Source: a virus. Taken from it: a DNA stretch of 41,443 nucleotides. A program made the position numbers and the translations under genes. Positions within the stretch are counted from its first letter, which is position 1, and every line of letters starts with the position of its first letter. Location: positions 1-41,443 of the IMG/VR virus record IMGVR_UViG_3300033156_000283. One strand, 5' to 3'. This document shows, in pieces, positions 30,591 through 37,952 of this stretch. The notes below the pieces were generated by a model. It was given only the letters and a program-made list of their open reading frames with translations. It ran no database searches and was not told the DNA's origin.

Positions 30591-31705
30591 GGCGACGCCT
30601 CCACGGGCATCAGCCGAAAACGACGTTGCCCGTATCGGATGTTCGGCGTAACTGATTCGTAAGTCTTTCTCGCAACCAACATCAGTAGCGCCTCAAAAAT
30701 TATCAGAGCAAACCGCGGAGGTACCGCCATGCCAATCTGCCTTCTAACACTCTGTCGCGTGCCCTCAAACACGAACCAATCCGGGAACGTCTGCAGGCGT
30801 GCAAGTTCGCGGTTGCTGAGAGCGCGTGGCTGAGACCAGTGGTAAACATGGGTGCCTCCTCCGCCGCTTCCCGTTATAGTGTACGCGGGCACGTCAGGAC
30901 ACAGCCGCCGATATATTTGACTTATTTTCGCTCCTTTAACATTTAGGCTTAGGTGTGCCGGTATACGAGCCGTGAAGGCATTCTCTCCAGGCCTAATGTA
31001 CTTCAAACGCTCTGCAACACGGGGGGACTGCTCTGTGAACTCATGATTGGGCGCATTGGAGGGAATGGGCGGTTCCTCAATCGCCTTGCGTGCCGAGTTG
31101 TCAATGTTGGCGTATGGCGCCGGCGAAGGAACCTTAAATTTTGTGCCTAAGTCATTCCTGACGCCCACAATGACCACTCTATGCCTGATCTGTGGCACGC
31201 CGTACTCCTCCATCTTGTACAGGTGGGTTGTCAGCGTGTATCCAGCATCGGCGAAGTCTTCCAGTATCACCTGAAGCGCCTCGCCGTTGTTCGCCTTAAT
31301 CAGCCCCTTTACGTTCTCGGCCACGAAGAAAGCCGGCTGGAAATAGGTGAGCGCCTTGGTACAATAAGTATAAAGCGCACCGTATTCCCCCTTGAGGCCC
31401 TTCCGTCCTGCTCGTATGACGCTGAAATCGTTGCAGGGGAAACCGAAGGCCAAAACGTCAACCTCCGATATATCGCGTAACCGCCGGAAATCCAGCTTCC
31501 TGATGTCCTCACATATCACCGCCTCCGGCCTGTCAGGTACTAGGTTCCTGCGATACGTTTGACAAGCGTCTTTATCCCAGTCCGTTGCCCAGGCTATCTC
31601 ATAACTGTAGCTATGCCCACGCCAATGCAACCGAGCCGACAATGCCCCGAGGCCGATACCGCCACAGCCACAGAATAGTTCGCCAAGCTTGAAAGGCTCA
31701 CCCAT
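30587..31705 (-). CDS. DNA (cytosine-5) methyltransferase
   Basis: 372 residues with the ordered motifs of C5 methyltransferases: motif I LGELFCGCGGIGLGA (residues 7-21), catalytic PC at residues 90-91 in FGFPCNDFS, ENV at 130-132, QIRHR at 172-176, and C-terminal RELARLQTFPD and QIGMAVPP. The enzyme transfers a methyl group from S-adenosylmethionine to cytosine C5 in a specific site. The target domain lies between about residues 200 and 290 and its site cannot be read. With no restriction enzyme gene nearby it is probably an orphan enzyme protecting phage DNA or marking the origin next door. Its start overlaps the 3D-domain gene. Confidence 0.9.
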   Translation of the reverse strand: MGEPFKLGELFCGCGGIGLGALSARLHWRGHSYSYEIAWATDWDKDACQTYRRNLVPDRPEAVICEDIRKLDFRRLRDISEVDVLAFGFPCNDFSVIRAGRKGLKGEYGALYTYCTKALTYFQPAFFVAENVKGLIKANNGEALQVILEDFADAGYTLTTHLYKMEEYGVPQIRHRVVIVGVRNDLGTKFKVPSPAPYANIDNSARKAIEEPPIPSNAPNHEFTEQSPRVAERLKYIRPGENAFTARIPAHLSLNVKGAKISQIYRRLCPDVPAYTITGSGGGGTHVYHWSQPRALSNRELARLQTFPDWFVFEGTRQSVRRQIGMAVPPRFALIIFEALLMLVARKTYESVTPNIRYGQRRFRLMPVEASP

Positions 31706-32210
31706 CGTTTATCACTGCGTACAGACGGAAATCCGTCACCATCCGAAGGCTCTCGTCGTCCGTCCAAAGATCAATCCACAGGTCCGCGCCCTTGCGCTTT
31801 GCTACCCTGTCGTTGCGGCGTGCCCCGCGGTCGAGCACCTGCCGCATTTCACCAGGGTAGACCCAAACGTAGGCGCCCATCGGTATCTCGTTCGCGGCCG
31901 CCACGCGCTTACTGACGGGTGCGCCGCTTGCGGTCTGCTTGCCGCTGTAGAAACCTTCCCCTGGGGTGTAGTGCGTCACCCAAGCGACGCCGGCGACGCG
32001 GATACCCTGCTCCAGCCCCAGCTTGTAGGCTTCCAGCTTCCACTCGGGCACCTCCCCGAACTCGCCCGCGAGGGCCTTCAACGCGCACCTGCGGAACGGG
32101 TCCGGCTCATCCTGCCAGACACGCGGGCTTTGCGCAGGCACAGGCGCCAGTGCCACGTTAGCCAGGAAGCACAAGCCCAACAGGTATAGCCCGACATCCA
32201 TGCTATCCAT
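31698..32210 (-). CDS. Secreted 3D-domain (double-psi barrel) cell-wall protein
   Basis: 170 residues from ATG 32210, with AGGAGGG upstream. An N-terminal hydrophobic signal (VGLYLLGLCFLANVALAP, then PAQS) suggests export. Residues about 85-165 resemble the 3D domain of MltA/YabE-type wall enzymes: GKQTASGAPVSKRVAAANEI, PMGAYVWVYPG, DRGARRND and ADLWIDLWTDD. Asp residues in DRG and DLWID would be catalytic in the MltA type. Its place among replication and methylation genes rather than lysis genes is odd and suggests early wall modification, superinfection exclusion, or an auxiliary lysis role. Confidence 0.65.
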   Translation of the reverse strand: MDSMDVGLYLLGLCFLANVALAPVPAQSPRVWQDEPDPFRRCALKALAGEFGEVPEWKLEAYKLGLEQGIRVAGVAWVTHYTPGEGFYSGKQTASGAPVSKRVAAANEIPMGAYVWVYPGEMRQVLDRGARRNDRVAKRKGADLWIDLWTDDESLRMVTDFRLYAVINDG

Positions 32211-32514
32211 CGTCGGCGCCCTCCTGTTCGCAGTGCTCCTCGATGAGGTCAAGCAGAATGTCAGGCCAACACTTCACAAGTGCCGTTGCAAGCTCCAATG
32301 CATCATATCTATCGAAGCCGTAGAAACAGAAGTCGTACACGGTCTCCTTGGTGCGGAAAGATAGCTCCAGCACCCTATGCTTCTCGCCCTTTGTGTCAGT
32401 CATAATCCGCGCCTTGGCGGAGGTCGAGTGTTCCAGGAATATCAGGTCTTTCGCCTTCCTCCCAGGCTTGTTTGTGCCGAGGTCTATTGCTATACGAAGT
32501 GCATTCGTCTCCAT
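32203..32514 (-). CDS. Small acidic alpha/beta protein, unknown
   Basis: 103 residues with AAGGAGG upstream. Basic N-terminal half (GTNKPGRKAKDLIFLEHS; DTKGEKHRVLELSFRTKE), then YDFCFYGFDRYDALELATAL and an acidic tail (LDLIEEHCEQEGADDG). The last part, with a helix following an aromatic strand, matches loosely the C-terminal half of the next-upstream small gene (FTNEDAKTIVDALTKFYPSL), so the two may be paralogues. Not recognised. Confidence 0.75.
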   Translation of the reverse strand: METNALRIAIDLGTNKPGRKAKDLIFLEHSTSAKARIMTDTKGEKHRVLELSFRTKETVYDFCFYGFDRYDALELATALVKCWPDILLDLIEEHCEQEGADDG

Positions 32515-32516
32515 TG

Positions 32517-32771
32517 TTATTCCTCCTTTTTAATGCCGGCTCCGGCTTTGTCGCCATTGCCCTTAAGGCTTGGGTAAAACTTTGTGAGTGCATCAACTAT
32601 GGTCTTAGCATCCTCATTAGTGAAGTCCACAAACTTCAGAATACACAAATTCCCATCACGCTCTACCGAGATGATAAGCATGGCGTATTCATCTGGAGTA
32701 TTCTCTAGGAAAGTCTGCACCTCTGCCCGAAGCTCTACATTTGGCGATAGGTACAGCGTTTGATCCATCAT
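32517..32771 (-). CDS. Small alpha/beta protein, unknown
   Basis: 84 residues from ATG 32771, chosen because AGGAGG lies 8 bases upstream. Reads LYLSPNVELRAEVQTFLENT, YAMLIISVERDGNLCILKFV, then a C-terminal helix (NEDAKTIVDALTKFYPSL) and Lys/Gly-rich end. Ends two bases before the next gene. A sequence of 12 bases at its end (32534-32545) recurs before its start (32791-32802). Function unknown. Confidence 0.7.
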   Translation of the reverse strand: MMDQTLYLSPNVELRAEVQTFLENTPDEYAMLIISVERDGNLCILKFVDFTNEDAKTIVDALTKFYPSLKGNGDKAGAGIKKEE

Positions 32772-32931
32772 GTCCATCGCCTCCTTGTGGTGCCGGCTCC
32801 GGTGGGGAGGGATCGGGCAGGAGGGAAGCCCGCACACCGGAGCCGGCGGATGCCGCAGGTAGGCAGGACCCCGGAGGAGGGAGGAGGAGGTTGGAGCCGC
32901 GAGAAAGGGTCCTACCTCCCCTGCGACACCA
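32772..32931 (-). other. Non-coding gap with long inverted repeat after recT
   Basis: GCCGGCTCCGGTG (32792-32804) is the exact reverse complement of 32835-32847, a 13-bp inverted repeat with 30 bases between. Purine-rich GGAGG repeats lie at 32870-32892, and AGGTAGG...GGACCC (near 32858-32873) can pair imperfectly with GGGTCCTACCT (near 32907-32918). No gene is seen. It would form a structured mRNA segment and may reduce read-through from recT. Confidence 0.6.
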
Positions 32932-33846
32932 CTACTCTAATAGCGCAGGCTGACCCTCCTTGGCTTCATACGCCGCCCGCGCCACTGCTTGCATACCAGC
33001 AATACCAAGTTCCTTCCACTTTCTCTCACCCAAGCCCGCCTTCTTCTTAACCTCGTCCATCTCCGGCCGAGAATAGCCAAGCTGAGTGAGCAGGTCGTAC
33101 AGCGCCGTGAGGCTTGTAATCTCCTCTGGCCGTGGGGTAGAAGGTGGCGGTTCGGCCTCTGCTTCTGCCGGGGTGTTGTGGTCGTCATCTTCAGGCGTCC
33201 CTGTTGCGAAGTCAGCTTCTATGACTTCGTCTGCAGTTTCTGTTGCCGTCTCTACTGCTTCGGCCTCTTCGATTACCACCGCCACCTTCTCCCTGTCGGC
33301 CTCCGGCACGTCTATCGGTATAGGCTGCGCCGGGAAAGCCGCCTGTAGCGCCCGCTTCTCTGCGGTCTTCAACAACGCCTGCTTGTACGTGGCGTCGTTG
33401 TGTTCGGGCCGGCGCTTCACCTCGCCGGTCAGCACTTCGACGACAATCGGGTGCTCAACGTCCTTCAGGTAGACCTCTGCGCAGGCACCTGCCACGTCTT
33501 CCATCTTCGCAGTAATCGGCAGGCGTTGCCCATCCTCCCCAATGAGGTACCGTTTAATGCCATCGAAGCGTTCTGACTTGTGGGCTAACATTCGGTAGTA
33601 TTCACGGTTCAGGTACGCTTGCCCACGGGGGCCGCTTTCCCGGCTGTCAAACGGCAGAATGTTGCAATGCAGACCGGGAATTGCGCCCAGTGTGTTGCAT
33701 GTCATAATCCACAAGCGCACGTCCTGCTCCGGTACATCTTTCCCGCTCTTGGTCTTGGGCACCAACCGCTGCATCACTTCTTGCAGTGAATACCTGCGAA
33801 TACCGCCCAACGCGTCGCGCACAATTAGCTTCTCATCGCTACTCAT
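32932..33846 (-). CDS. recT: RecT-family single-strand annealing protein
   Basis: 304 residues from ATG 33846, preferred over ATG 33855 because the SD GGAGG is 10 bases from it and only one base from the other. The core (residues about 15-190) reads VRLWIMTCNTLGAIPGLHCN, GQAYLNREYYRMLAHKSERF and YKQALLKTAEKRALQAAFPA, the last being a typical RecT/ERF-type end of core. Residues 200-255 are acidic and probably disordered. The last 60 residues form a helical domain that may bind SSB or partners. It anneals single strands made by the nuclease encoded directly upstream, overlapping by 8 bases. Confidence 0.8.
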   Translation of the reverse strand: MSSDEKLIVRDALGGIRRYSLQEVMQRLVPKTKSGKDVPEQDVRLWIMTCNTLGAIPGLHCNILPFDSRESGPRGQAYLNREYYRMLAHKSERFDGIKRYLIGEDGQRLPITAKMEDVAGACAEVYLKDVEHPIVVEVLTGEVKRRPEHNDATYKQALLKTAEKRALQAAFPAQPIPIDVPEADREKVAVVIEEAEAVETATETADEVIEADFATGTPEDDDHNTPAEAEAEPPPSTPRPEEITSLTALYDLLTQLGYSRPEMDEVKKKAGLGERKWKELGIAGMQAVARAAYEAKEGQPALLE

Positions 33847-34807
33847 CGTAGTCATCCCTCCGCTTGATCTTGACAGTCAAAGTCTCAACGTCGCGTTCTG
33901 GTTGCGCCTTGTAGTGGCGCACCTGAATCTTCTTCTCAACTACCACGGGGCCAACCCACAAGCGGTTATGCTCCGTTGCCTCTGCCACCTTGCGCAGGTG
34001 GCGGCGGGCTGCCTCATGCTCACGCGCCGCCTCTTCGGTCTCGATGTACCGCCGTGCCAGCGCCACAATCTTCGGTTCAAACACCATGCCCTCACTATCC
34101 ATCTCCAGGCTTTCTAGGGGTTCGCAAATATGTGCAAAGTCGCAGTGGTCGCATACGTCGGGGTCGTAAGGAATACGTGCAGGTGGCTCTTCCATCTCCA
34201 GGTGCTCATACACCGTCTCCGCCCGCTTGAGAACGCTTTCGGCGTACTCGTAATCAAGCTCCACGGGCAAAGGATACAACTGCCCGCTCTTCTTATCAAC
34301 CATCACGAGCACTCCGTATTCTCGTTCTGCTTGCAACAGATAAAGTTGCAATTGCGCGGGCACCTGTCGTAGCCAAGGCTGACGCGCCCGCAGGAAGTCA
34401 CGCCAGCTTTGCGCCTGTTCCGCCTGGTACGTATACCCCTTGATTTCCAGGGGAACAGGCTCATCGCCTATTTCGTTGCCGGAGATCCATCCGTCAATGT
34501 GGCCGGTGATCTTGCCATTGCGGACCTTCAACTCGAAGGACTGCTGTTGGCCGGTGACGGAGTATCCAGCGCTGCGGAGGTCCTCGATAGCAATCTCCTC
34601 AAACTTGCGCCCAAGTGCGAAGATTGCCATCTGTTCGGCGGTGGGTGGGTGGCGTTGTTGCCAATCGTGGACTTGGTAGTAGAGGTTGCGGTCACAAGGC
34701 CAAAAGCCACTTGCCCGAAGGCAGTGTTGGGGAGTAACCTTGGCCTCCTCCCGCTTGCGGTCGAGGACGCGCTCTCGAATGCGCTTGACCGCTTCTTCAA
34801 ACTCCAT
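33839..34807 (-). CDS. Cas4/RecB-like PD-(D/E)XK nuclease with Fe-S cysteines
   Basis: 322 residues. Nuclease residues in order: Asp105 in GHIDGW, Glu121 and Lys123 in PLEIKGY, and Gln152 in AQLQLYLLQ. Cys29 or Cys38 near the N-terminus and Cys219, Cys222 and Cys228 (CDHCDFAHIC) would hold a 4Fe-4S cluster as in Cas4 and AddB. The protein resects double-stranded ends to make substrate for the RecT-like protein encoded next. It is the first gene behind a strong promoter; ATG 34807 follows AAAGGAGGGG. Not CRISPR-linked: no cas1 or array is present. Confidence 0.8.
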   Translation of the reverse strand: MEFEEAVKRIRERVLDRKREEAKVTPQHCLRASGFWPCDRNLYYQVHDWQQRHPPTAEQMAIFALGRKFEEIAIEDLRSAGYSVTGQQQSFELKVRNGKITGHIDGWISGNEIGDEPVPLEIKGYTYQAEQAQSWRDFLRARQPWLRQVPAQLQLYLLQAEREYGVLVMVDKKSGQLYPLPVELDYEYAESVLKRAETVYEHLEMEEPPARIPYDPDVCDHCDFAHICEPLESLEMDSEGMVFEPKIVALARRYIETEEAAREHEAARRHLRKVAEATEHNRLWVGPVVVEKKIQVRHYKAQPERDVETLTVKIKRRDDYDE

Positions 34808-34830
34808 TGCTTTCCCCTCCTTTCGTGGGT

Positions 34831-34859
34831 ATCATACCACACCCGCGCAAGCCTGTCAA
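34831..34859 (-). promoter_or_regulatory. Near-consensus sigma70 promoter of recombination/replication operon
   Basis: On the minus strand TTGACA (complement of 34854-34859), a 17-base spacer and TATGAT (complement of 34831-34836) preceded by TGTGG. This is the best promoter in the window. It lies in the 72-base gap between endolysin and nuclease genes, with an A/T run (34870-34881) upstream at the end of the endolysin gene. Confidence 0.8.
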
Positions 34860-34879
34860 TCCCTCTTGCAAAATTTTTT

Positions 34880-35449
34880 TTACTCCCGCGGACGAATGTA
34901 CAGCTTGCCCTGGTCGGCCAGGTGATCCACCACCTCATACTGCCCAGGCGGTGGCAATTCACCTTCCGCCAGCACGCGGTTTTCGGGCAAAAGCACAACC
35001 TTCAACTGACGCTCCGAGGGCAGGACGGCGTAGTACCCGCTCACCAGGTGTTCCACCTCGGCCAGGGGCGTAATTACGGTGCCAGGCCCCCAGCGCCTGC
35101 TTGATGTGTTGTGGGCGATAATGCCACCCAAGAAGATACCTATGTGCCCGTGCCGGTGCCGGGTCTTGTTCATGCAGATAATGTCTCCCGGCTCTGGCTC
35201 CGCAGTCTCTTTCCGCGCCGCCTTCAACTTTGCTTCGCAGGCCCGCGCGTCAGGTGCGGCAAACTCCCACGAAAACGCAGGCAGACCCATCGCCGCCTCA
35301 TGTACCTGCCGTACAAAGCGGGTACAGTACCCACACTTCGCAGTGTCAAACAGGACACCACTCTCCATAACGTACCGGTGCCCCGCCGCATGTGCTACTG
35401 CCACGCGCTTTGCAATCCTTGCCACGTCACCCTTCGTTGCCATCTCCAT
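34880..35449 (-). CDS. Endolysin candidate, NlpC/P60-like cysteine peptidase/amidase
   Basis: 189 residues from ATG 35449 (or 35443). The likely catalytic Cys is Cys42 in CGYCTRFVRQVHEAA, and His102 in RHRHGHIGIFLGG is the base, with His113/Asn114 (IAHNTS) as possible third residue. The stretch PEPGDIICMN before the His is typical of NlpC/P60 and CHAP folds. The last 50 residues (LPENRVLAEGELPPPGQYEVV) form a separate small domain, perhaps wall-binding. It ends the lysis region. No signal peptide, so release would need a holin. The start overlaps the upstream gene by 23 bases. Confidence 0.65.
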   Translation of the reverse strand: MEMATKGDVARIAKRVAVAHAAGHRYVMESGVLFDTAKCGYCTRFVRQVHEAAMGLPAFSWEFAAPDARACEAKLKAARKETAEPEPGDIICMNKTRHRHGHIGIFLGGIIAHNTSSRRWGPGTVITPLAEVEHLVSGYYAVLPSERQLKVVLLPENRVLAEGELPPPGQYEVVDHLADQGKLYIRPRE

Positions 35450-35975
35450 CACCCCTTGGGGGTATCTCCTCCAAGGAATAGAATATCCGCAAGCGCGAAC
35501 GCTTGGCAACACTATGCTCAATCTGCGCCCCGTTGGACTGTTCCCAACCAGGCAACATGAGAATACCGTGACACAACCGCAGCCACACCAAGTCGGTGTC
35601 CAGGTAGACATCTGCGTCAATATCCGGGAAATCGTGCTCAAAGCCCGCTGTCATGCTGTGGGGACAGAAAGGCACGTGGCCCCGCCGGTAGATCTCCGCG
35701 GCGGCCTCCCGCGCCCGCCGGATGTTTGCGCGTTTCTCCTGCGGCGTCGGCGCCGTGTACGGCCCCGCAACGTATATCCGCATTCGTGGCACGTCGTCCA
35801 TCAACGGAAGCATAAACGCCAACCGCGCCACGGCGTCAATGACTTCGTCCACCGCCTCCCAGTATCCGCGCACAAGCCCATACTGCAGGCCCTCGTCTCC
35901 GTATTTCTCGTCGGCGTCTATGACGCGTTGCCTCAATCTGTCATGCAATCTCTGTAGAAGCGCCAATTCGCGCAC
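35427..35975 (-). CDS. Nucleoside 2-deoxyribosyltransferase-like / DUF4406-like protein
   Basis: 182 residues from GTG 35975. Residues 1-55 are a helical segment (LHDRLRQRVIDADEKYGDEG; AVDEVIDAVARL) that resembles MazG-like or four-helix domains. Residues 65-170 follow the deoxyribosyltransferase pattern: RIYVAGPYTAP, AAEIYRRGHVPFCPHS, YLDTDLVWLRLCHGILMLPG and WEQSNGAQIEHSVAK. Known relatives exchange bases on deoxynucleosides or hydrolyse nucleotides. A two-domain nucleotide-handling enzyme is therefore likely, perhaps for nucleotide salvage or modified bases. It lies oddly between lysis-type genes. Confidence 0.65.
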   Translation of the reverse strand: MRELALLQRLHDRLRQRVIDADEKYGDEGLQYGLVRGYWEAVDEVIDAVARLAFMLPLMDDVPRMRIYVAGPYTAPTPQEKRANIRRAREAAAEIYRRGHVPFCPHSMTAGFEHDFPDIDADVYLDTDLVWLRLCHGILMLPGWEQSNGAQIEHSVAKRSRLRIFYSLEEIPPRGDGDGNEG

Positions 35976-35977
35976 GT

Positions 35978-37027
35978 TTAATCCCCTCTCAAGTATCGCA
36001 GATACTCACACCCCAGCCAGAAGTCGAGGGTTATCCAAGGCGGCCGCTTGTGCGGCCACAATATGCACACAGGGTTTGCAATTCGAACCGAAGGGTCTTC
36101 AGGTTGATAACCCAGGCTTTTGGCGTAGGGGTCCTCAAGCTTGAAGGTTCCAGACTGTACAAACACTCCTACCCTCTCACGCTCAAACTGATAGCTAATC
36201 GCCGGCATGTGTTTGTCAGCCGTGACCACAATGTCGGCATCGCCATGCTCACGCGCCAAGCGCTTGGCGGCGGCCGTGGCGTCGTATATCGAGGAGCCTC
36301 GATACCTGTGCCACATCAATATGTCGTAGTGTGCCTTGCCCACCTGCAGGGAAAGGCGCCCGCCCGCACCCAGGTACACACACTCTCCTTTGCGGCCGAA
36401 GTACTCTGCACTGTCAAAGTCAGACACCCTCGTCTCGAAATGCTCGTGTTGGCCGCCAGTTACTGCAAGCATTCGCGGCGCCAGCTGCTTCATCAACCAC
36501 GCTACAATTCGCTTCTGATACCGCGGCCGCAATAACTGCTCATACCGGCCAGTCTCGTGTGACAATGCAACGAAGTTGTCTACCAGATCTCCGTTGCAAC
36601 ACACAAACATGGCCGGCGTGTCAAGTATGCCGTCAATCACGGACTTCAGTATGGCGTGCCAGGTGCCGGCGTTGCCAACATGCCAATCGGACGTGAAACA
36701 GATACCAATCGGCCTGTCGGTCTCAATCGTGATGTCGGCGTAATGCCGCTCGGTACTTCCCCGGCGTTGCCAGTCTTCCCACGATACCACCTCTTCCCAG
36801 AATTGCTCTTCCCAGCCTTCGGGCGGCTCAATGTCCTGCCCGAACGACACCACAGGATCGCCTTTCGCGGGAAGTCCCTCCTGCTTAGCTTGGTGGTACC
36901 GGTAATGAGCGGTAGTGTGGGGGATGCCAAGCAAACGCGCAGCCTTGCGCAGACCATACCGATCGGCCAGTTGGACAAGCTGTGCGTCGTCAATGTCCTT
37001 GCGCCTTGGACGGCCAGGCCCAGGCAT
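35978..37027 (-). CDS. HTH-metallophosphoesterase fusion
   Basis: 349 residues. Residues 15-50 form a homeodomain-like HTH (DDAQLVQLADRYGLRKAARL, GIPHTTAHYRYHQAK). Residues 108-275 hold the calcineurin-like phosphoesterase signature: D114 and H116 (FTSDWHVG), D147 in NGDLVDNF, H194 in GGQHEHFE, H240 in MWHRYRG and H273 in TADKHMP. All expected metal ligands appear present. Relatives include phosphodiesterases and nucleases of the Mre11/SbcD type. The HTH suggests action on DNA. It may be a nuclease in DNA processing or a transcription-linked enzyme. SD GGAGG before ATG 37027. Confidence 0.7.
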   Translation of the reverse strand: MPGPGRPRRKDIDDAQLVQLADRYGLRKAARLLGIPHTTAHYRYHQAKQEGLPAKGDPVVSFGQDIEPPEGWEEQFWEEVVSWEDWQRRGSTERHYADITIETDRPIGICFTSDWHVGNAGTWHAILKSVIDGILDTPAMFVCCNGDLVDNFVALSHETGRYEQLLRPRYQKRIVAWLMKQLAPRMLAVTGGQHEHFETRVSDFDSAEYFGRKGECVYLGAGGRLSLQVGKAHYDILMWHRYRGSSIYDATAAAKRLAREHGDADIVVTADKHMPAISYQFERERVGVFVQSGTFKLEDPYAKSLGYQPEDPSVRIANPVCILWPHKRPPWITLDFWLGCEYLRYLRGD

Positions 37028-37028
37028 A

Positions 37029-37220
37029 CTATCGCCTCCGGGTTAGTAATAACCCAATCGCCCACCCCAACCACAGCAACAGGCCGCCACATATCGCCCA
37101 AGCGAATTGTCTCGCTTTCTCCCGTGACGTGGGGCTAAAGTAACCACGGACGTACAGGAAGACGTACCAGGCAACCCCTGCTGCCAGCCAAGCGGCGAGT
37201 ATCGCCCAGCCTACCTTCAT
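37029..37220 (-). CDS. Small two-span membrane protein (holin/antiholin candidate)
   Basis: 63 residues with two hydrophobic spans (WAILAAWLAAGVAWYVFLYV; FAWAICGGLLLWLGWAIGLL), a charged loop between them and a basic RRR end. The ATG overlaps the preceding stop (TGATG). The topology fits class II holins. Which of the membrane proteins here is the holin cannot be decided from sequence. Confidence 0.6.
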   Translation of the reverse strand: MKVGWAILAAWLAAGVAWYVFLYVRGYFSPTSREKARQFAWAICGGLLLWLGWAIGLLLTRRR

Positions 37221-37633
37221 CAGAACCTCACACTCACAACCGAGAGGCGAAGGTAAACACCTGGCCGTATCGCTCTGTTGCCTGCCTCATAAAGCACTGC
37301 AGTACCCAAGGCACAGCGCTTTACGAGGTCCTGCACAGGGACAAGGGGATACAGCCACTTCTCAAACCGCAATACATCTCCGATAGGCGCCAAGTCCGTA
37401 CTCAACCCCGCGCCCAATTCGCCCTCCGCTTCCAGCGCGTCCAGGTACAGGCGATACCCTTTCACCTCAGCAATCTGCCACGACAGATTGAGGGTCGGCG
37501 TCACAACCCCTTCACCAGCCCAATAGCCCGTAACCGAACCTTCGTCCGGCACAAGCGCATTCCAATCAACCGCACAAGCCTGAGAAACTACAAGCAACGG
37601 CAACAACACAACAAGCACAATTGTAAAGCGCAT
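37220..37633 (-). CDS. Secreted beta-rich protein of the lysis region
   Basis: 137 residues from ATG 37633 with GGAGG upstream. The N-terminal signal peptide is clear (MRFTIVLVVLLPLLVVSQACA, best cut after ACA; the Cys is not in a good lipobox). The mature part is beta-rich, with a pair of Cys lost except for one near residue 103. It ends in VYLRLSVVSVRF, a terminal-Phe strand reminiscent of outer-membrane proteins. A spanin-like or envelope-localised role fits its position beside holin candidates and would suggest a two-membrane host. Not recognised. Confidence 0.6.
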   Translation of the reverse strand: MRFTIVLVVLLPLLVVSQACAVDWNALVPDEGSVTGYWAGEGVVTPTLNLSWQIAEVKGYRLYLDALEAEGELGAGLSTDLAPIGDVLRFEKWLYPLVPVQDLVKRCALGTAVLYEAGNRAIRPGVYLRLSVVSVRF

Positions 37634-37634
37634 G

Positions 37635-37928
37635 TTACCTCCCACCTTTCCGTAAATCGGCTACGTACTTAAACAGCCACTGATAGGTGAACTCGACACC
37701 CATCATCGCCGTCCAGAACAGTCGCCACCACTCCTGCAACGTCATCTCACCATCGGGCACCCAAGCGTTGAATATGGCGCCCACGCCCACCAACGCCACC
37801 GCAACACAGCGCAAGAAGCACGCACTTGTCTCTAACAATCGCTTGGCACGCCCCCACTTCAACAGCTCCAAAAGCAGTGTCGTAACGAGGACCAATACCG
37901 CTTGCCGAACCGCCGGGTCTTCAAACAT
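37635..37928 (-). CDS. Holin candidate
   Basis: 97 residues with AGGAGGTG upstream. Two hydrophobic spans: residues about 7-23 (RQAVLVLVTTLLLELLKW) and about 36-54 (FLRCVAVALVGVGAIFNAW). A third amphipathic stretch (LFWTAMMGVEFTYQWLFKYV) is followed by a basic end (DLRKGGR). Size, spans and location directly after the coiled-coil/TM protein and near the endolysin suit a holin. Confidence 0.6.
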   Translation of the reverse strand: MFEDPAVRQAVLVLVTTLLLELLKWGRAKRLLETSACFLRCVAVALVGVGAIFNAWVPDGEMTLQEWWRLFWTAMMGVEFTYQWLFKYVADLRKGGR

Positions 37929-37952
37929 TTTCTACACCTCCTGGTACATATT

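Noticed and set aside
33839-34807. CRISPR-Cas4 locus
   Set aside because: The nuclease has Cas4-like cysteines, but there is no repeat-spacer array, no cas1 and no cas2, and it is paired with recT as in phage recombination modules.
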